A DNA stretch of 64,000 bases. Origin: Pseudopedobacter saltans DSM 12145 (GTDB lineage Bacteria > Bacteroidota > Bacteroidia > Sphingobacteriales > Sphingobacteriaceae). Position 1 is the stretch's first letter. Each line of letters opens with the position of its first letter. Location: the NCBI RefSeq assembly GCF_000190735.1, contig NC_015177.1:1736001-1800000 (forward strand), given 5' to 3'. Positions 1 to 9,387 of the stretch are shown one piece after another. The notes under the pieces were generated by a model. The model made no database searches. It worked only from the letters and a program-made list of their open reading frames with translations, and was not told the origin of the DNA. Both the position numbers and the translations under genes were made by a program.

Positions 1-66
1 TTAGATTTTATTTCGCAGACCGAGAATTAAGTCTAATTTTGACGGAATAATCTATGTGCTGCAACA

Positions 67-456
67 ATGAAGAATTATAAAAAATATTACATTATTCCCG
101 CTCCACCCGAAGAAGTTTATTGGGCACTTACTAATCCTTTAAGTATAAAACTTTGGACTGGAGAGGAAGCTGAAATGAGTACTGAAGCCGGCTCTGAATT
201 TTCTATTTTCGACGGAAGTATAACCGGAAAAAACCTGGAATTTGAAGAAGGCAAAAAAATCGTTCAGCAATGGGATTTTGAAGGCGAAGCAGAAGATTCT
301 ATCGTTACCATCAAATTGCATGACCATAAGAAGGGAACTTCTGTAGAACTGGTACATACTAATATACCAGATGAAGTTTATAATGAATTTGTTGAAGGAT
401 GGAATGACAATTATTTCGCCAGCCTTTTGGAATTCTTTGAGGATGACGGTTTTTAA
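67..456 (+). CDS. AHSA1/START-like (SRPBCC fold) domain protein
   Basis: A 129-residue single-domain protein of the SRPBCC/START superfamily. The family resemblance is seen in the N-terminal strand followed by PAPPEEVYWALTNP, the LWTG segment, the KIVQQW strand in the middle and the C-terminal helix EGWNDNYFASLLEFF. Proteins of this type bind hydrophobic ligands in a cavity or, as AHSA1 homologues, assist chaperones; no substrate can be read from this sequence. It has no signal peptide and should be cytosolic. It is a lone plus-strand gene facing lysA and is closed by a shared terminator. The ATG is the first in frame, and its promoter lies in the little DNA before it at the window edge. Confidence 0.8.
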   Translation: MKNYKKYYIIPAPPEEVYWALTNPLSIKLWTGEEAEMSTEAGSEFSIFDGSITGKNLEFEEGKKIVQQWDFEGEAEDSIVTIKLHDHKKGTSVELVHTNIPDEVYNEFVEGWNDNYFASLLEFFEDDGF

Positions 457-460
457 AAGA

Positions 461-490
461 AAAAGCCTTTGATTAACTCAAAGGCTTTTT
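461..490. terminator. Bidirectional Rho-independent terminator between the AHSA1-like gene and lysA
   Basis: AAGCCTTT (463-470) pairs perfectly with AAAGGCTT (480-487) around a 9-nt loop. A T run follows on the plus strand and an A run precedes, so the same hairpin can end transcription of both convergent genes. Confidence 0.85.
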
Positions 491-516
491 TTTTATGATC
501 AATATTAATTTTATAG

Positions 517-1692
517 TTATAGCTCGTCAGAATAAACCGATCTGATTCCAGGTCTAAGATTGTAGAAAGAAGCCATTACCTCTCCGTAAGCGCCCGCGGT
601 ACGTAAAGCAATTAAATCTCCTCTGCTGGCTTCTACCAGTTCCACTTCTTTACCAAAACAATCTGATGATTCGCATATCGGACCTACTACATCATAAGGT
701 TTTGTCGCTTTTGTCTGATCATCCAGGTAAGAAATATTTTCTATTTTATGGTAAGCCTGATATAAAGCAGGGCGCATTAACTCTGTCATACCAGCATCTA
801 CTACTACAAAATCTTTCTTGATACCATGTTTCAGGTAAAGTACTTTTGTAATTAAACTGGCACTTTGTGCCACCAAAGCTCTACCTAACTCGAAATGAAC
901 TTCCTGATGAGGTTTCACTTCTAAAAAATCATTAAATATTTTGAAGTAGGTTTCGAAATCAGCAACACTATGTTCATCCGGATGATGGTAATCTACACCT
1001 AAACCGCCACCAACATTCAATACTTTAACAGTTACACCTCTTTCTTCGAACCATTGTTGAATCTCATTTACTTTCACACAAAGGCTCTTAAACACATTCA
1101 TGTCTGTAATCTGAGAACCAACATGAAAATGAACCCCAAGGAACTTAATATTTTCTGAAGCTTTTAAAGTATCTACTATCTTTGGTAAGTCCCATGAATT
1201 CACACCAAATTTATTCTCATCCAAACCTGTTGTGATGTAATGATGTGTATGTGCATCAACATTTGGATTAACCCTAATGGCAACAGAAGCTTTTTTTCCC
1301 TTTTTTCCGGCTAATTCGTTGATCACTTCCAGTTCGTGAACAGACTCTACATTGAAACAGAAAATATCGTTATCCAGAGCCAAATTGATTTCTGCATCGG
1401 ACTTACCTACTCCAGCAAATACGATATCATTGTTTGTAAAACCTGTTTCGATTGCCCTGCTTACCTCTCCGCCAGATACGCAATCTGCACCAAAGCCAAT
1501 TTCTTTAATTGCAGAAAGCACTCTTTTATTGAAATTAGATTTTACCGCGAAATGCACATGAAAACCATATTTCGAAGAAGCATCTTTACATGATTTTAAG
1601 GTTTGTTGAAGCAAGCCCATATCGTAGTAATAGAATGGAGTTTCCTTACCTACAAATTTCTCTACGATTGCACTATTAAACATTTTTCCCAT
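517..1692 (-). CDS. lysA: Diaminopimelate decarboxylase
   Basis: Decarboxylates meso-diaminopimelate to L-lysine, the last step of lysine synthesis; a PLP enzyme of the alanine-racemase fold type III. The PLP lysine is K51 in HFAVKSN. The glycine-rich phosphate loop VGGGLGVDY, the substrate-binding segment FHVGSQ, and the C-terminal CESSD motif with the reactive cysteine are all present. At 391 residues the length is normal. The gene starts 12 nt after the lysC stop, so the two form an operon supplying aspartate-family lysine. An alternative start at the fourth codon (ATG) would remove three residues; I kept the first because spacing to lysC is natural. A terminator lies just downstream. Confidence 0.95.
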   Translation of the reverse strand: MGKMFNSAIVEKFVGKETPFYYYDMGLLQQTLKSCKDASSKYGFHVHFAVKSNFNKRVLSAIKEIGFGADCVSGGEVSRAIETGFTNNDIVFAGVGKSDAEINLALDNDIFCFNVESVHELEVINELAGKKGKKASVAIRVNPNVDAHTHHYITTGLDENKFGVNSWDLPKIVDTLKASENIKFLGVHFHVGSQITDMNVFKSLCVKVNEIQQWFEERGVTVKVLNVGGGLGVDYHHPDEHSVADFETYFKIFNDFLEVKPHQEVHFELGRALVAQSASLITKVLYLKHGIKKDFVVVDAGMTELMRPALYQAYHKIENISYLDDQTKATKPYDVVGPICESSDCFGKEVELVEASRGDLIALRTAGAYGEVMASFYNLRPGIRSVYSDEL

Positions 1693-1704
1693 CGTCTTCT
1701 GCCA

Positions 1705-3018
1705 TTAATTAGTTTCAAACAAACCTTTATGTAAACTTCTCAAAGTCTCTATTTTATCCTCGCCTCTGATTAAAAGAGAAACGTTATGATTGCTACCTCC
1801 ATAAGAAATCATTCTTAAAGGAATATGCTTTAAAGCTTCGAATATTTTTGCTGCCCCACCATGAGTGCTTGCACCCAAATCGCCCACAATACAAATGATT
1901 GTCTGGTTAACATCAACTTCTACAATACCAAAATCATTCAGCTCACGAGTAATTTCTCCCAGATATTTAGTTTCATCGATTGTTAATGATACCGCAACCT
2001 CTGAAGTTGTAATCATATCAATCGGCGTTTTATAACGCTCGAAAACTTCAAAAACTCTTCTTAAGAAACCATAAGCTAACAGCATTCTGCTAGATTGAAT
2101 TTTGATAGCTGTAATACCATCTTTTGCAGCAATAGATTTGATAGGCTCTGCAGAGCTTTCGCTACTGATTAAAGTTCCGAATGCCTGAGGATCCATTGTA
2201 TTTAAAATCCTAACTGGTATTTTATAACGTTGCGCAGGGAATACACATTGCGGATGCAAAACTTTCGCACCAAAATAGGCCAGCTCCGCAGCTTCATCAA
2301 AAGTTAGATGAGAAATTGGTCGCGTACCTTTTACAATACGAGGGTCATTGTTGTGCATGCCGTCAATATCTGTCCAAATCTGAACTTCGTCTGCTTTAAT
2401 TCCAGCTCCAATTAAAGAAGCAGTGTAATCACTTCCTCCTCTTCTCAGATTGTCTATTTCTCCAAAAGAATTTCTACAAATGTAGCCTTGAGTAATAAAC
2501 AGATTGTTATCATCAACCAACAATGGTGTTAATTTTTCTGTAATATAATCTACAACAGGCTCATTGTCTTCATCAATTTTCATGAAGTCTAAAGCTGGTA
2601 GCAACACAGATTTAACACCTATTTCTTTTAAATAGATATGGTATAAAGTAGTAGAAATTAGCTCGCCTTGTGCTAAAACGGCTTTTTCTTCTACCGCAGT
2701 GAATAAATCATTTGAAAATGAAGATAACAGATCAAAATGATAATCTATTAATTCTTTTCCTTCAGCCAGAAATTCATCCTTAGCAAAAAGTTCTTTGATA
2801 AAAATCTCGTACTTATCCTTAAGCGCCTTAATTAACTCAGCAGCCTTGTCCTTATCATTAGCTAAATAAGCTTGCGAAATTTCGACAAGACTATTGGTTG
2901 TACCAGAAACAGCAGACAATACGATGATTTGTCTTTCAGATGGATTAACAATGTCTAAGAGTTTTTTCATCCTTTCAGGGCTTCCTACAGAAGTTCCCCC
3001 GAACTTTAGAACTTTCAT
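1705..3018 (-). CDS. lysC: Aspartate kinase (monofunctional)
   Basis: Phosphorylates L-aspartate as the committed step of lysine, threonine and methionine synthesis. The N-terminus MKVLKFGGTSVGS is the classic kinase signature; RRGGSDYTASL is the aspartate/ATP-binding segment. The C-terminal third (from about residue 295) has two ACT-type regulatory repeats, seen in the motifs ITAIKIQSSRML and TIICIVGDLG, so feedback inhibition by an end-product amino acid is expected. There is no fused homoserine dehydrogenase or lysA domain; 437 residues fits the monofunctional form. First gene of the lysC-lysA operon. Confidence 0.95.
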   Translation of the reverse strand: MKVLKFGGTSVGSPERMKKLLDIVNPSERQIIVLSAVSGTTNSLVEISQAYLANDKDKAAELIKALKDKYEIFIKELFAKDEFLAEGKELIDYHFDLLSSFSNDLFTAVEEKAVLAQGELISTTLYHIYLKEIGVKSVLLPALDFMKIDEDNEPVVDYITEKLTPLLVDDNNLFITQGYICRNSFGEIDNLRRGGSDYTASLIGAGIKADEVQIWTDIDGMHNNDPRIVKGTRPISHLTFDEAAELAYFGAKVLHPQCVFPAQRYKIPVRILNTMDPQAFGTLISSESSAEPIKSIAAKDGITAIKIQSSRMLLAYGFLRRVFEVFERYKTPIDMITTSEVAVSLTIDETKYLGEITRELNDFGIVEVDVNQTIICIVGDLGASTHGGAAKIFEALKHIPLRMISYGGSNHNVSLLIRGEDKIETLRSLHKGLFETN

Positions 3019-3331
3019 TTTTTCTTGTTTTTAATAAATTTCTATCAGAGGGCGCTAAAATAGACAAAAGCTTTCAAATAATCCGCTTTTTAAATGCTTA
3101 AAAACCAAAAAAAACACAATATTTTTCATGGATTTAAAAACGGTATATTTTCTTAAAATCATTCAAAAACAGGCTATTCGAAATTATTTCAATTGTAGGC
3201 ACACCTTCTTCCAATATTGTTGTTCTAAAAGCAAAAAATATCTATAAATTTATCAACCGATAGTTTGAGAGTGGCAAAGCCCTGTTCCAGACTTATCAGA
3301 CTATATTATTTAAAGCTTTAACATTTCACAT
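3019..3331. other. Intergenic region between divergent lysC and phosphohexomutase genes
   Basis: 313 bp, very AT-rich, separating two divergent genes, so it should hold promoters for both. I found no exact TAnnTTTG element with a TTG at the right distance on either strand, only near matches (for example TATTTTAG on the minus strand ahead of lysC). No long hairpin and no lysine-riboswitch-like structure is visible. Confidence 0.5.
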
Positions 3332-5068
3332 ATGCAAGAACTAGAATTTTTGGTCAAGGAAAAAATTGAAACCTGGTTAAACGGGAATTACGATGATGAG
3401 ACGAAACATCAAATTCGTGATTTGATAGAAAAAAATGCTTTAACAGAGCTTACCGATTCTTTTTATAAAGATTTGGAATTTGGTACCGGAGGTTTAAGAG
3501 GGATCATTGGAGCCGGATCAAATAGAATAAATAAATATACAATTGGTGTGGCCACGCAAGGCTTGGCCAATTATCTAAACAATAAGTATCCTAACGAAAA
3601 GATTAAAGTAGCGATTGCTCACGACAGTAGGAACAAATCTGATTATTTCGCCAGAATTACTGCAGAGGTCTTCTCTGCTAATAATATATATGTTTACTTT
3701 TTTAAAGAATTAAGACCAACTCCGTTATTGTCTTTTGCAGTACGCGAACTGGGTTGTAAAAGTGGAGTCATGATTACTGCTTCACATAATCCGAAAGAAT
3801 ACAACGGCTATAAAGCCTATGGTTCCGACGGTGGTCAGTTTGTCGCTCCGGATGACAAATTAGTTATGGATGAAGTTGCAAAAATCAGATCTATTGACGA
3901 AGTAAAATTTACTCCTAAACCCGAAAACATTGGATATCTTGGAGAAGAAATAGATAATCTTTATATCGAAAAAATTCTTTCTTTATCGGTTTCTTCTGAT
4001 GCTATAAAACGCCAGAAAGATTTGCAGATAGTATATTCTCCAATACACGGAACCGGAATCACTATGGTTCCAAAAGCGCTGGCTGCTTTCGGTTTTGAGA
4101 ATGTAACTTTAGTTGATGAACAAATCAAACCTGACGGGAACTTTCCTACCGTTATATACCCAAATCCGGAAGAAAAAGAGGCACTAACCTTGTCTTTACA
4201 AAAAGCAGAGGAAATTGATGCGGACCTTGTTTTGGCTACTGATCCGGATGCTGACAGGGTTGGGATTGCAGTAAAAAACAATGATGACGAGTTTATCCTC
4301 TTAAATGGTAATCAAACTGGTGCTTTATTGGTAAACTACATGCTTGAAGCCTGGGAAAATGCCAACAAGTTTAAAGGAAACGAATATATTACCAAAACAA
4401 TTGTAACTTCTTATATCATTGACAAAATTGCGGCAAGCAAGAACATTCCTTGCTATAATACACTTACCGGCTTTAAATATATTGGCCAATTAATGACACA
4501 GCACCAAAACGACAAGACGTTTATTGTTGGTGGTGAAGAAAGTTACGGTTATTTGATTGGCGATTTTGTGAGGGATAAAGATGCTGTGGTTTCCTGTGCT
4601 TTCATAGCAGAAATGACTGCTTATTACAAAGATAAAGGCAGTAGCTTATATAACGCTTTGATTGATATGTATGTTAAATATGGTTTTTATAAAGAAAAGC
4701 TGGTTTCTATTACAAAGAAAGGTAAAACAGGTGCAGAAGAAATTAAAGCGATGATGGAAAGGTTTAGAGAAAACCCTCCGGTAAGTTTAGGCGGATCCAA
4801 TGTTGTTTCTTTAAAAGATTATGAACTAAGAAAGGATCGCAATTTAATTACCGGAGAAGTTAAAGACATTGAATTACCTAAATCTGATGTTTTACAGTTT
4901 GTTACTGAGGATGGAAGTATTATTTCTGCGAGACCATCGGGAACAGAACCTAAGATAAAGTTCTATTGCAGTATCAATGAACCTTTGCCAAGCAGAGACG
5001 AATATGAGACTACGGATACAAAACTTGAAATGAAAATCAGTAATATTATGTCCGATTTAAATGTATAA
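3332..5068 (+). CDS. Phosphohexomutase (phosphoglucomutase/phosphomannomutase, PGM2-like)
   Basis: Interconverts hexose 1- and 6-phosphates, linking glycolysis to nucleotide-sugar synthesis. The four domains of the alpha-D-phosphohexomutase superfamily are in order: the phosphoserine loop TASHNPKEYNGYK (Ser151), the metal loop DPDADR (D304, D306, D308), the sugar-binding loop GGEESYGY (about 400-407), and the C-terminal phosphate-binding RPSGTEPK (about 540). At 578 residues with an N-terminal extension it resembles PgcA/PGM2-type enzymes rather than the 460-residue AlgC type. Which hexose phosphate is preferred cannot be told. The sodA gene begins 18 nt after its stop, so they are probably cotranscribed. 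Confidence 0.93.
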   Translation: MQELEFLVKEKIETWLNGNYDDETKHQIRDLIEKNALTELTDSFYKDLEFGTGGLRGIIGAGSNRINKYTIGVATQGLANYLNNKYPNEKIKVAIAHDSRNKSDYFARITAEVFSANNIYVYFFKELRPTPLLSFAVRELGCKSGVMITASHNPKEYNGYKAYGSDGGQFVAPDDKLVMDEVAKIRSIDEVKFTPKPENIGYLGEEIDNLYIEKILSLSVSSDAIKRQKDLQIVYSPIHGTGITMVPKALAAFGFENVTLVDEQIKPDGNFPTVIYPNPEEKEALTLSLQKAEEIDADLVLATDPDADRVGIAVKNNDDEFILLNGNQTGALLVNYMLEAWENANKFKGNEYITKTIVTSYIIDKIAASKNIPCYNTLTGFKYIGQLMTQHQNDKTFIVGGEESYGYLIGDFVRDKDAVVSCAFIAEMTAYYKDKGSSLYNALIDMYVKYGFYKEKLVSITKKGKTGAEEIKAMMERFRENPPVSLGGSNVVSLKDYELRKDRNLITGEVKDIELPKSDVLQFVTEDGSIISARPSGTEPKIKFYCSINEPLPSRDEYETTDTKLEMKISNIMSDLNV

Positions 5069-5086
5069 CGCAAATAAACAATCAAT

Positions 5087-5755
5087 ATGAAAATCAAATC
5101 ATTTATTCTAGGTGCTTTATTATTAGCTGGAAACAGCTTATTTGCTCAATTTACCCAAAAGCCGCTTCCGTATGCTTATAATGCGCTGGAACCATATATC
5201 GATGCACAGACAATGGAAATCCATTATTCTAAACATCATGCCGCTTATGTAAAGAATTTAAACGATGCAGTAAAGGGAACTCCGGCAGAAAAACAAAATA
5301 TCGAAGAAGTGTTGAAATCTTTAGACAAGGAAAATACAGCTGTTAGAAATAATGGTGGTGGTCATTACAATCACGAGTTATTCTGGTCTATCCTTACTCC
5401 GGAAAAAAACACAGCTCCTTCCGCGCAATTGGCACAGGCTATCAATACAAAATTCAAATCTTTAGATGCGTTAAAATCGAAATTAAACGATGCTGCTGTT
5501 AAAAGATTCGGCTCTGGTTGGGCATGGCTAATTGTTGATGAAAGCGGTGATTTACAAATTACATCCACTCCTAATCAAGACAATCCTTTAATGACTTTTG
5601 CCCCTAAACAAGGTATACCAATTTTAGGTATAGATGTTTGGGAACATGCATATTATTTAAAGTATCAGAACAAAAGAGCTGATTATTTAACTAATATCTG
5701 GAATGTGATTAACTGGAAAGAAGTAAGCAGAAGATACGCGGAAGCTAAAAAGTAA
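5087..5755 (+). CDS. sodA: Superoxide dismutase, Mn-type, with signal peptide
   Basis: Dismutates superoxide to oxygen and hydrogen peroxide. Residues 1-20 are a clear signal peptide ending LFA-Q, so the enzyme is exported to the periplasm or beyond, which is less common than the cytosolic form. The metal ligands are all present: H46 in EIHYSKHH, H96 in HYNHELFW, and D183 and H187 in DVWEHAYY. The NQDNPLM segment with glutamine, and the GGG before HYNH, match the manganese or cambialistic type rather than the iron type. It follows the phosphohexomutase by 18 nt and is closed by a strong hairpin terminator. Confidence 0.93.
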   Translation: MKIKSFILGALLLAGNSLFAQFTQKPLPYAYNALEPYIDAQTMEIHYSKHHAAYVKNLNDAVKGTPAEKQNIEEVLKSLDKENTAVRNNGGGHYNHELFWSILTPEKNTAPSAQLAQAINTKFKSLDALKSKLNDAAVKRFGSGWAWLIVDESGDLQITSTPNQDNPLMTFAPKQGIPILGIDVWEHAYYLKYQNKRADYLTNIWNVINWKEVSRRYAEAKK

Positions 5756-5778
5756 GAAAAAATTTTCTATATAAAATG

Positions 5779-5810
5779 AAGGCCTGTAGCAAAACTAACA
5801 GGCCTTTTTT
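5779..5810. terminator. Bidirectional terminator between sodA and araB
   Basis: AAGGCCTGT (5779-5787) pairs with ACAGGCCTT (5798-5806) and is followed by a T run on the plus strand. An A-rich stretch precedes it, so it can also serve the minus-strand araB gene, whose stop begins at 5814. Confidence 0.85.
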
Positions 5811-5811
5811 A

Positions 5812-7452
5812 TTATAGCTTTACCTTCCCCAAAGCCAAATATTCTTGGTACAACTTATTGTAAATAAGTACGCGATTAGCATTTGGCTTATACGTAGCAT
5901 CAAATCCTGACGACATAACCGACTGTGCTTCTTCTACATTAGTATAAATTCCGGCTACAGTTGCGGCAATCATGGCAGATCCTAAAGCACATGTTTGTTC
6001 GCTACTCACCACCTGAATTTCCATATTTAGAACATCGGCAAGAGTTTGCATTACATAATTGGATTTTTTAGAAATCCCCCCTATCGCAATTACTTTGCGA
6101 ATTGGAATACCTTCCTCTATAAATCTTTCGGAAATAGCTCTTGCACCAAAAGCCGTTGCTTCTACCAATGCTTTAAAAAGTTCTGCTGCTCCTGTACCTA
6201 AAGCTAGTCCGTAGAGTGCCGATTTTAAATTATGGTTCACATCAGGAGTCCGTCTTCCGTTAATCCAATCCAATGCAATAATATCGTTCTCTGTAACTTC
6301 TATCTTGGCTGCCTCTTCTGAAAGATATGGAAGAATTCCGTCTGCAATATTTTCTAATGTTTTCTGATTGATTTTGTCTTTAGCAAGTGACTCAAAAGGT
6401 TTAAGCAATAGCTGTTTAAACCATGCATACAAATCTCCAAAAGCTGATTGCCCTGCTTCCAAACCTAAATATCCCGGTACAATAGACCCATCTACCTGTC
6501 CACATATTCCCTTCACCAGATGGTCTTTATGTTTATCAAGTGGAGCTATAACCATATCACAGGTAGATGTCCCTATTACTTTTACTAAAGAATAAGGCTC
6601 TATACAGGCACCAACTGCTCCAAAATGTGCATCCAGTGCCCCTATTGCAATTTCTACGTTTTCAGGAAGCCCCAATTTTTTTGCCCACTCTTCTGTAATT
6701 TTTCCTGCGGATTGATCTGAAGTATAGGTATCTGTATATAATCTTACTCTTATTCCTTCCAGTTTGGGATCTAAAGTTGTCAAAAACTCCTGACTTGGAA
6801 GACCACCAAACTCTTCGTGCCACATCGCTTTATGTCCAGCTGTACAACGCCCTCTCTTAATGTGTTTTGCAGAGGAAACCCCAGTTAACAAAGCTGGCAT
6901 CCAGTCGCAATGTTCTACCCATGAATAAGCGTTTTTGAAAACGTCTTCATCTATTCTGATTGTCCGTAATATTTTAGACCAAAACCATTCTGAGGAATAT
7001 ATACCTCCCGAATATTTAGTAAAATCTATACTCCAGTTTCTGGCCAGCTGATTTATTTCATCTGCTTCGCGATTTGCAGTATGGTCTTTCCACAAAATAA
7101 ACATGGCGTTCGGATTTTCGGAAAATTCCGGAAGCATAGCTAGTGGAATACCTTTTTCGTTTACTGCTACTGGTGTAGATCCTGTGGTATCAATAGCCAG
7201 GGCTTTAATATTTATCAAAACAGATGATGGCACTTTAGAAACAACATCCTTTATCGTTTCTTCCATTCCTTCAATGTAATCCAGAGGATGTTGCCTGAAC
7301 TGCGAAATTGCCGGCTGACAATACTTACCTTCTTTCCATCTTCTGTAAGCATGCACTGAAGATGCTATTTCCTCTCCTGTAAGGGCATTAATCAATAAAG
7401 CCCTTACAGAATCGGTTCCATAGTCTAAACCAATGACATATTTTTCTCCCAT
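5812..7452 (-). CDS. araB: Ribulokinase (FGGY carbohydrate kinase, AraB type)
   Basis: Phosphorylates ribulose, feeding pentose into the pentose phosphate pathway. The N-terminal GLDYGTDSVRALL is the AraB form of the actin-like ATPase phosphate-1 motif; the substrate-contact segment EHCDWMPALLTG, the GALDAHFGAVGA loop, the GTSTCDMV strand and the C-terminal IAIGGISKKS all match FGGY kinases. Length (546) is as expected for AraB and longer than fuculokinase. It lies 32 nt downstream of a FucI-family isomerase and ends at a terminator, so the two form an operon opposite an AraC-type regulator. Substrate (L-ribulose or D-ribulose) is inferred from family only. Confidence 0.9.
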   Translation of the reverse strand: MGEKYVIGLDYGTDSVRALLINALTGEEIASSVHAYRRWKEGKYCQPAISQFRQHPLDYIEGMEETIKDVVSKVPSSVLINIKALAIDTTGSTPVAVNEKGIPLAMLPEFSENPNAMFILWKDHTANREADEINQLARNWSIDFTKYSGGIYSSEWFWSKILRTIRIDEDVFKNAYSWVEHCDWMPALLTGVSSAKHIKRGRCTAGHKAMWHEEFGGLPSQEFLTTLDPKLEGIRVRLYTDTYTSDQSAGKITEEWAKKLGLPENVEIAIGALDAHFGAVGACIEPYSLVKVIGTSTCDMVIAPLDKHKDHLVKGICGQVDGSIVPGYLGLEAGQSAFGDLYAWFKQLLLKPFESLAKDKINQKTLENIADGILPYLSEEAAKIEVTENDIIALDWINGRRTPDVNHNLKSALYGLALGTGAAELFKALVEATAFGARAISERFIEEGIPIRKVIAIGGISKKSNYVMQTLADVLNMEIQVVSSEQTCALGSAMIAATVAGIYTNVEEAQSVMSSGFDATYKPNANRVLIYNKLYQEYLALGKVKL

Positions 7453-7484
7453 AAAAATTTTCTACAATATAAATTTAAACGGGT

Positions 7485-9113
7485 TTATACAAATTTCACT
7501 CCTTCGGCATCTACGTTTCCACAGAAATGAACCTGTATACCAAGCTCTGCCAATGCAGCCGCTTTGATACGACATGCTTTATGCGCTGATACTTCGTCGT
7601 TTGCATAAACCACCTGAATGTGGTTTGCCTTATGTCTGGCCATCATCTGATCTCTGCTAACGCCATCTAAAGTAGCATGCATAATAGGCCACTGTGGGTT
7701 AGTCAAATTCCATCTTCTTTCGGTTTCTTCTTTTGGTAATTCTACCGCTTTACCCACGCCGATATCACAATGTAACTGGTTATCCTGAACGAACACCCTG
7801 CTCCAAACTAAATGTCCCGGTTTTGCAATTCCTCTTAATGTACCTCCGCCTTTTCTGAAAAACATAGCGGGTTGTCTGATACTGTCTGACCCTGCATAGC
7901 CTCCAATATGATGAGCCGGAGGTGCTGCTCCTGATATCAGGAATACCCAAACAAATTCATCAGCACCATTAACATTGAAGTTTTGCCCCCATCTTAAATC
8001 ATGCAAAGTATTCTCTCCTGCCATTCCTAGTTCTTTCCATAAATGATAAGTCAAAAGACCATCGATCCCTGCACACTCATCCACTTCATTAAAATGAGGT
8101 AGTGCTTCTCCGGCAAATAATTCTTTCCCTTTCTCATTGAAAACCGGCGGACGATCCTGATTATTTAAAATACCTTCGACAAGATCGCTGGCCGGCGCAA
8201 GGTCTTTAAGCCCTTGCTGATATTGAATACCTATGGTATCGCAACCGAATTCGTCTGCCAAACGCAAAGCAGCTATATACATTTTACACTGAATAAGTGT
8301 TTGATTTCTTGTCAATTCTGTAACTTCATCGGTCCCCCAGTCAAATTTCATTCCTTTGTTTAACAACCATGCCAACACTTTTTCAGCATCTTCGTCTGAA
8401 ACCTCGAGCATTTTGGCATACAATGTAGACTGACTTAATCTTTCTTTAAAAATACCGGTAGCATGCAATAAATCGTCGGGAACAATCGCATTAAACATTC
8501 CCATACAACCCTCGTCAAATACGCCCATGATTGCTTTATTAGCTTTCATCTGTGCACCAAATGCTCTACCTTTTTGTTCGTCTTCTTTTGGCAATGCTAT
8601 GGAAGTAAGAGATTTAACATGAGAATAATCATGGGTGATTTTTCCTGTTGTCAACCACTCGTTAAGTCCGTTTTTAAAGAATTCGTCGGTAAAGTCCTCA
8701 CTCCACAAAAAACTATAGTTTACTCCAGCTTTGGTTAAAGAACCTGTTAGATTCAGCGCTCCTACTAATCCAGGAAATTCACCACTCCAGTTTGCTACGA
8801 TAAGTATAGGTCCTTTATGTGTAGTCAGTCCGGCTAAAACGTGATGACTATATTGCCAAACGCTTTCTGCAACAACAAGCGGTGATTGCGGATCTATATT
8901 TTTAAATACTTCGATCCCCATGCGTTGCGAGTCTATAAAACCATGTTGTTTTTCTTCATCAAATCCATGTGCTCTTTCAACTGTCCAACCTTCGGCCTCA
9001 AATGCTTTTGCTAGCTGGCGTTCCATTTCCGATTGGGCTGCCCAACAACTTAAATTCGCCGATGGACGTAAATCGCCACTACAAACCAGACTGATTTTTT
9101 TCTGTGTGTTCAT
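7485..9113 (-). CDS. L-fucose/arabinose isomerase family protein
   Basis: An aldose-ketose isomerase of the L-fucose isomerase family (COG2407-like), 542 residues, somewhat shorter than the roughly 590 of E. coli FucI. Visible family features are the N-terminal sugar isomerase domain starting SLVCSGDLRPSANLSCW, the central metal-site region HFNEVDECAGIDG, and the C-terminal domain with AHHIGGYAG and the conserved histidine in KANHIQVVYA. It pairs with an AraB-type kinase, which suggests it makes a ribulose (from L- or D-arabinose) rather than fuculose. No aldolase or epimerase for the next step lies in the window. The start sits 274 nt from the divergent AraC gene. Cytosolic. Confidence 0.8.
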   Translation of the reverse strand: MNTQKKISLVCSGDLRPSANLSCWAAQSEMERQLAKAFEAEGWTVERAHGFDEEKQHGFIDSQRMGIEVFKNIDPQSPLVVAESVWQYSHHVLAGLTTHKGPILIVANWSGEFPGLVGALNLTGSLTKAGVNYSFLWSEDFTDEFFKNGLNEWLTTGKITHDYSHVKSLTSIALPKEDEQKGRAFGAQMKANKAIMGVFDEGCMGMFNAIVPDDLLHATGIFKERLSQSTLYAKMLEVSDEDAEKVLAWLLNKGMKFDWGTDEVTELTRNQTLIQCKMYIAALRLADEFGCDTIGIQYQQGLKDLAPASDLVEGILNNQDRPPVFNEKGKELFAGEALPHFNEVDECAGIDGLLTYHLWKELGMAGENTLHDLRWGQNFNVNGADEFVWVFLISGAAPPAHHIGGYAGSDSIRQPAMFFRKGGGTLRGIAKPGHLVWSRVFVQDNQLHCDIGVGKAVELPKEETERRWNLTNPQWPIMHATLDGVSRDQMMARHKANHIQVVYANDEVSAHKACRIKAAALAELGIQVHFCGNVDAEGVKFV

Positions 9114-9387
9114 TGCTATTATAGGTTTAAATCAAAACTTGCATAGTGCATGTTTAATAAGACAACATTTACTACACATCGGGCTTAAAACACTGCCTTA
9201 CACAAAGATGCCTAGCAAAAGGTTCAATTTCATACGACTTTTTGCCTTGCTTATCCAATATATTATCATGTTTATATTGTTTATCCAAAACAAGTATTAT
9301 ATTTATGTAAACGAATTAATAACCTTCTGCACACCTAGGTAGTAAAGGTATTGTAAGGCCTAAATTGAATATTTATTTGGTTGAATT

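Noticed and set aside
3019-3331. Lysine riboswitch upstream of lysC
   Set aside because: No multi-helix structure or conserved lysine-box sequence could be found in the 313-bp gap.
8920-9342. 140-codon open frame on the plus strand overlapping the isomerase start
   Set aside because: It is antisense to the well-supported isomerase gene and has no protein-family features; likewise the plus-strand frames at 46710-47102 and 51343-51741.
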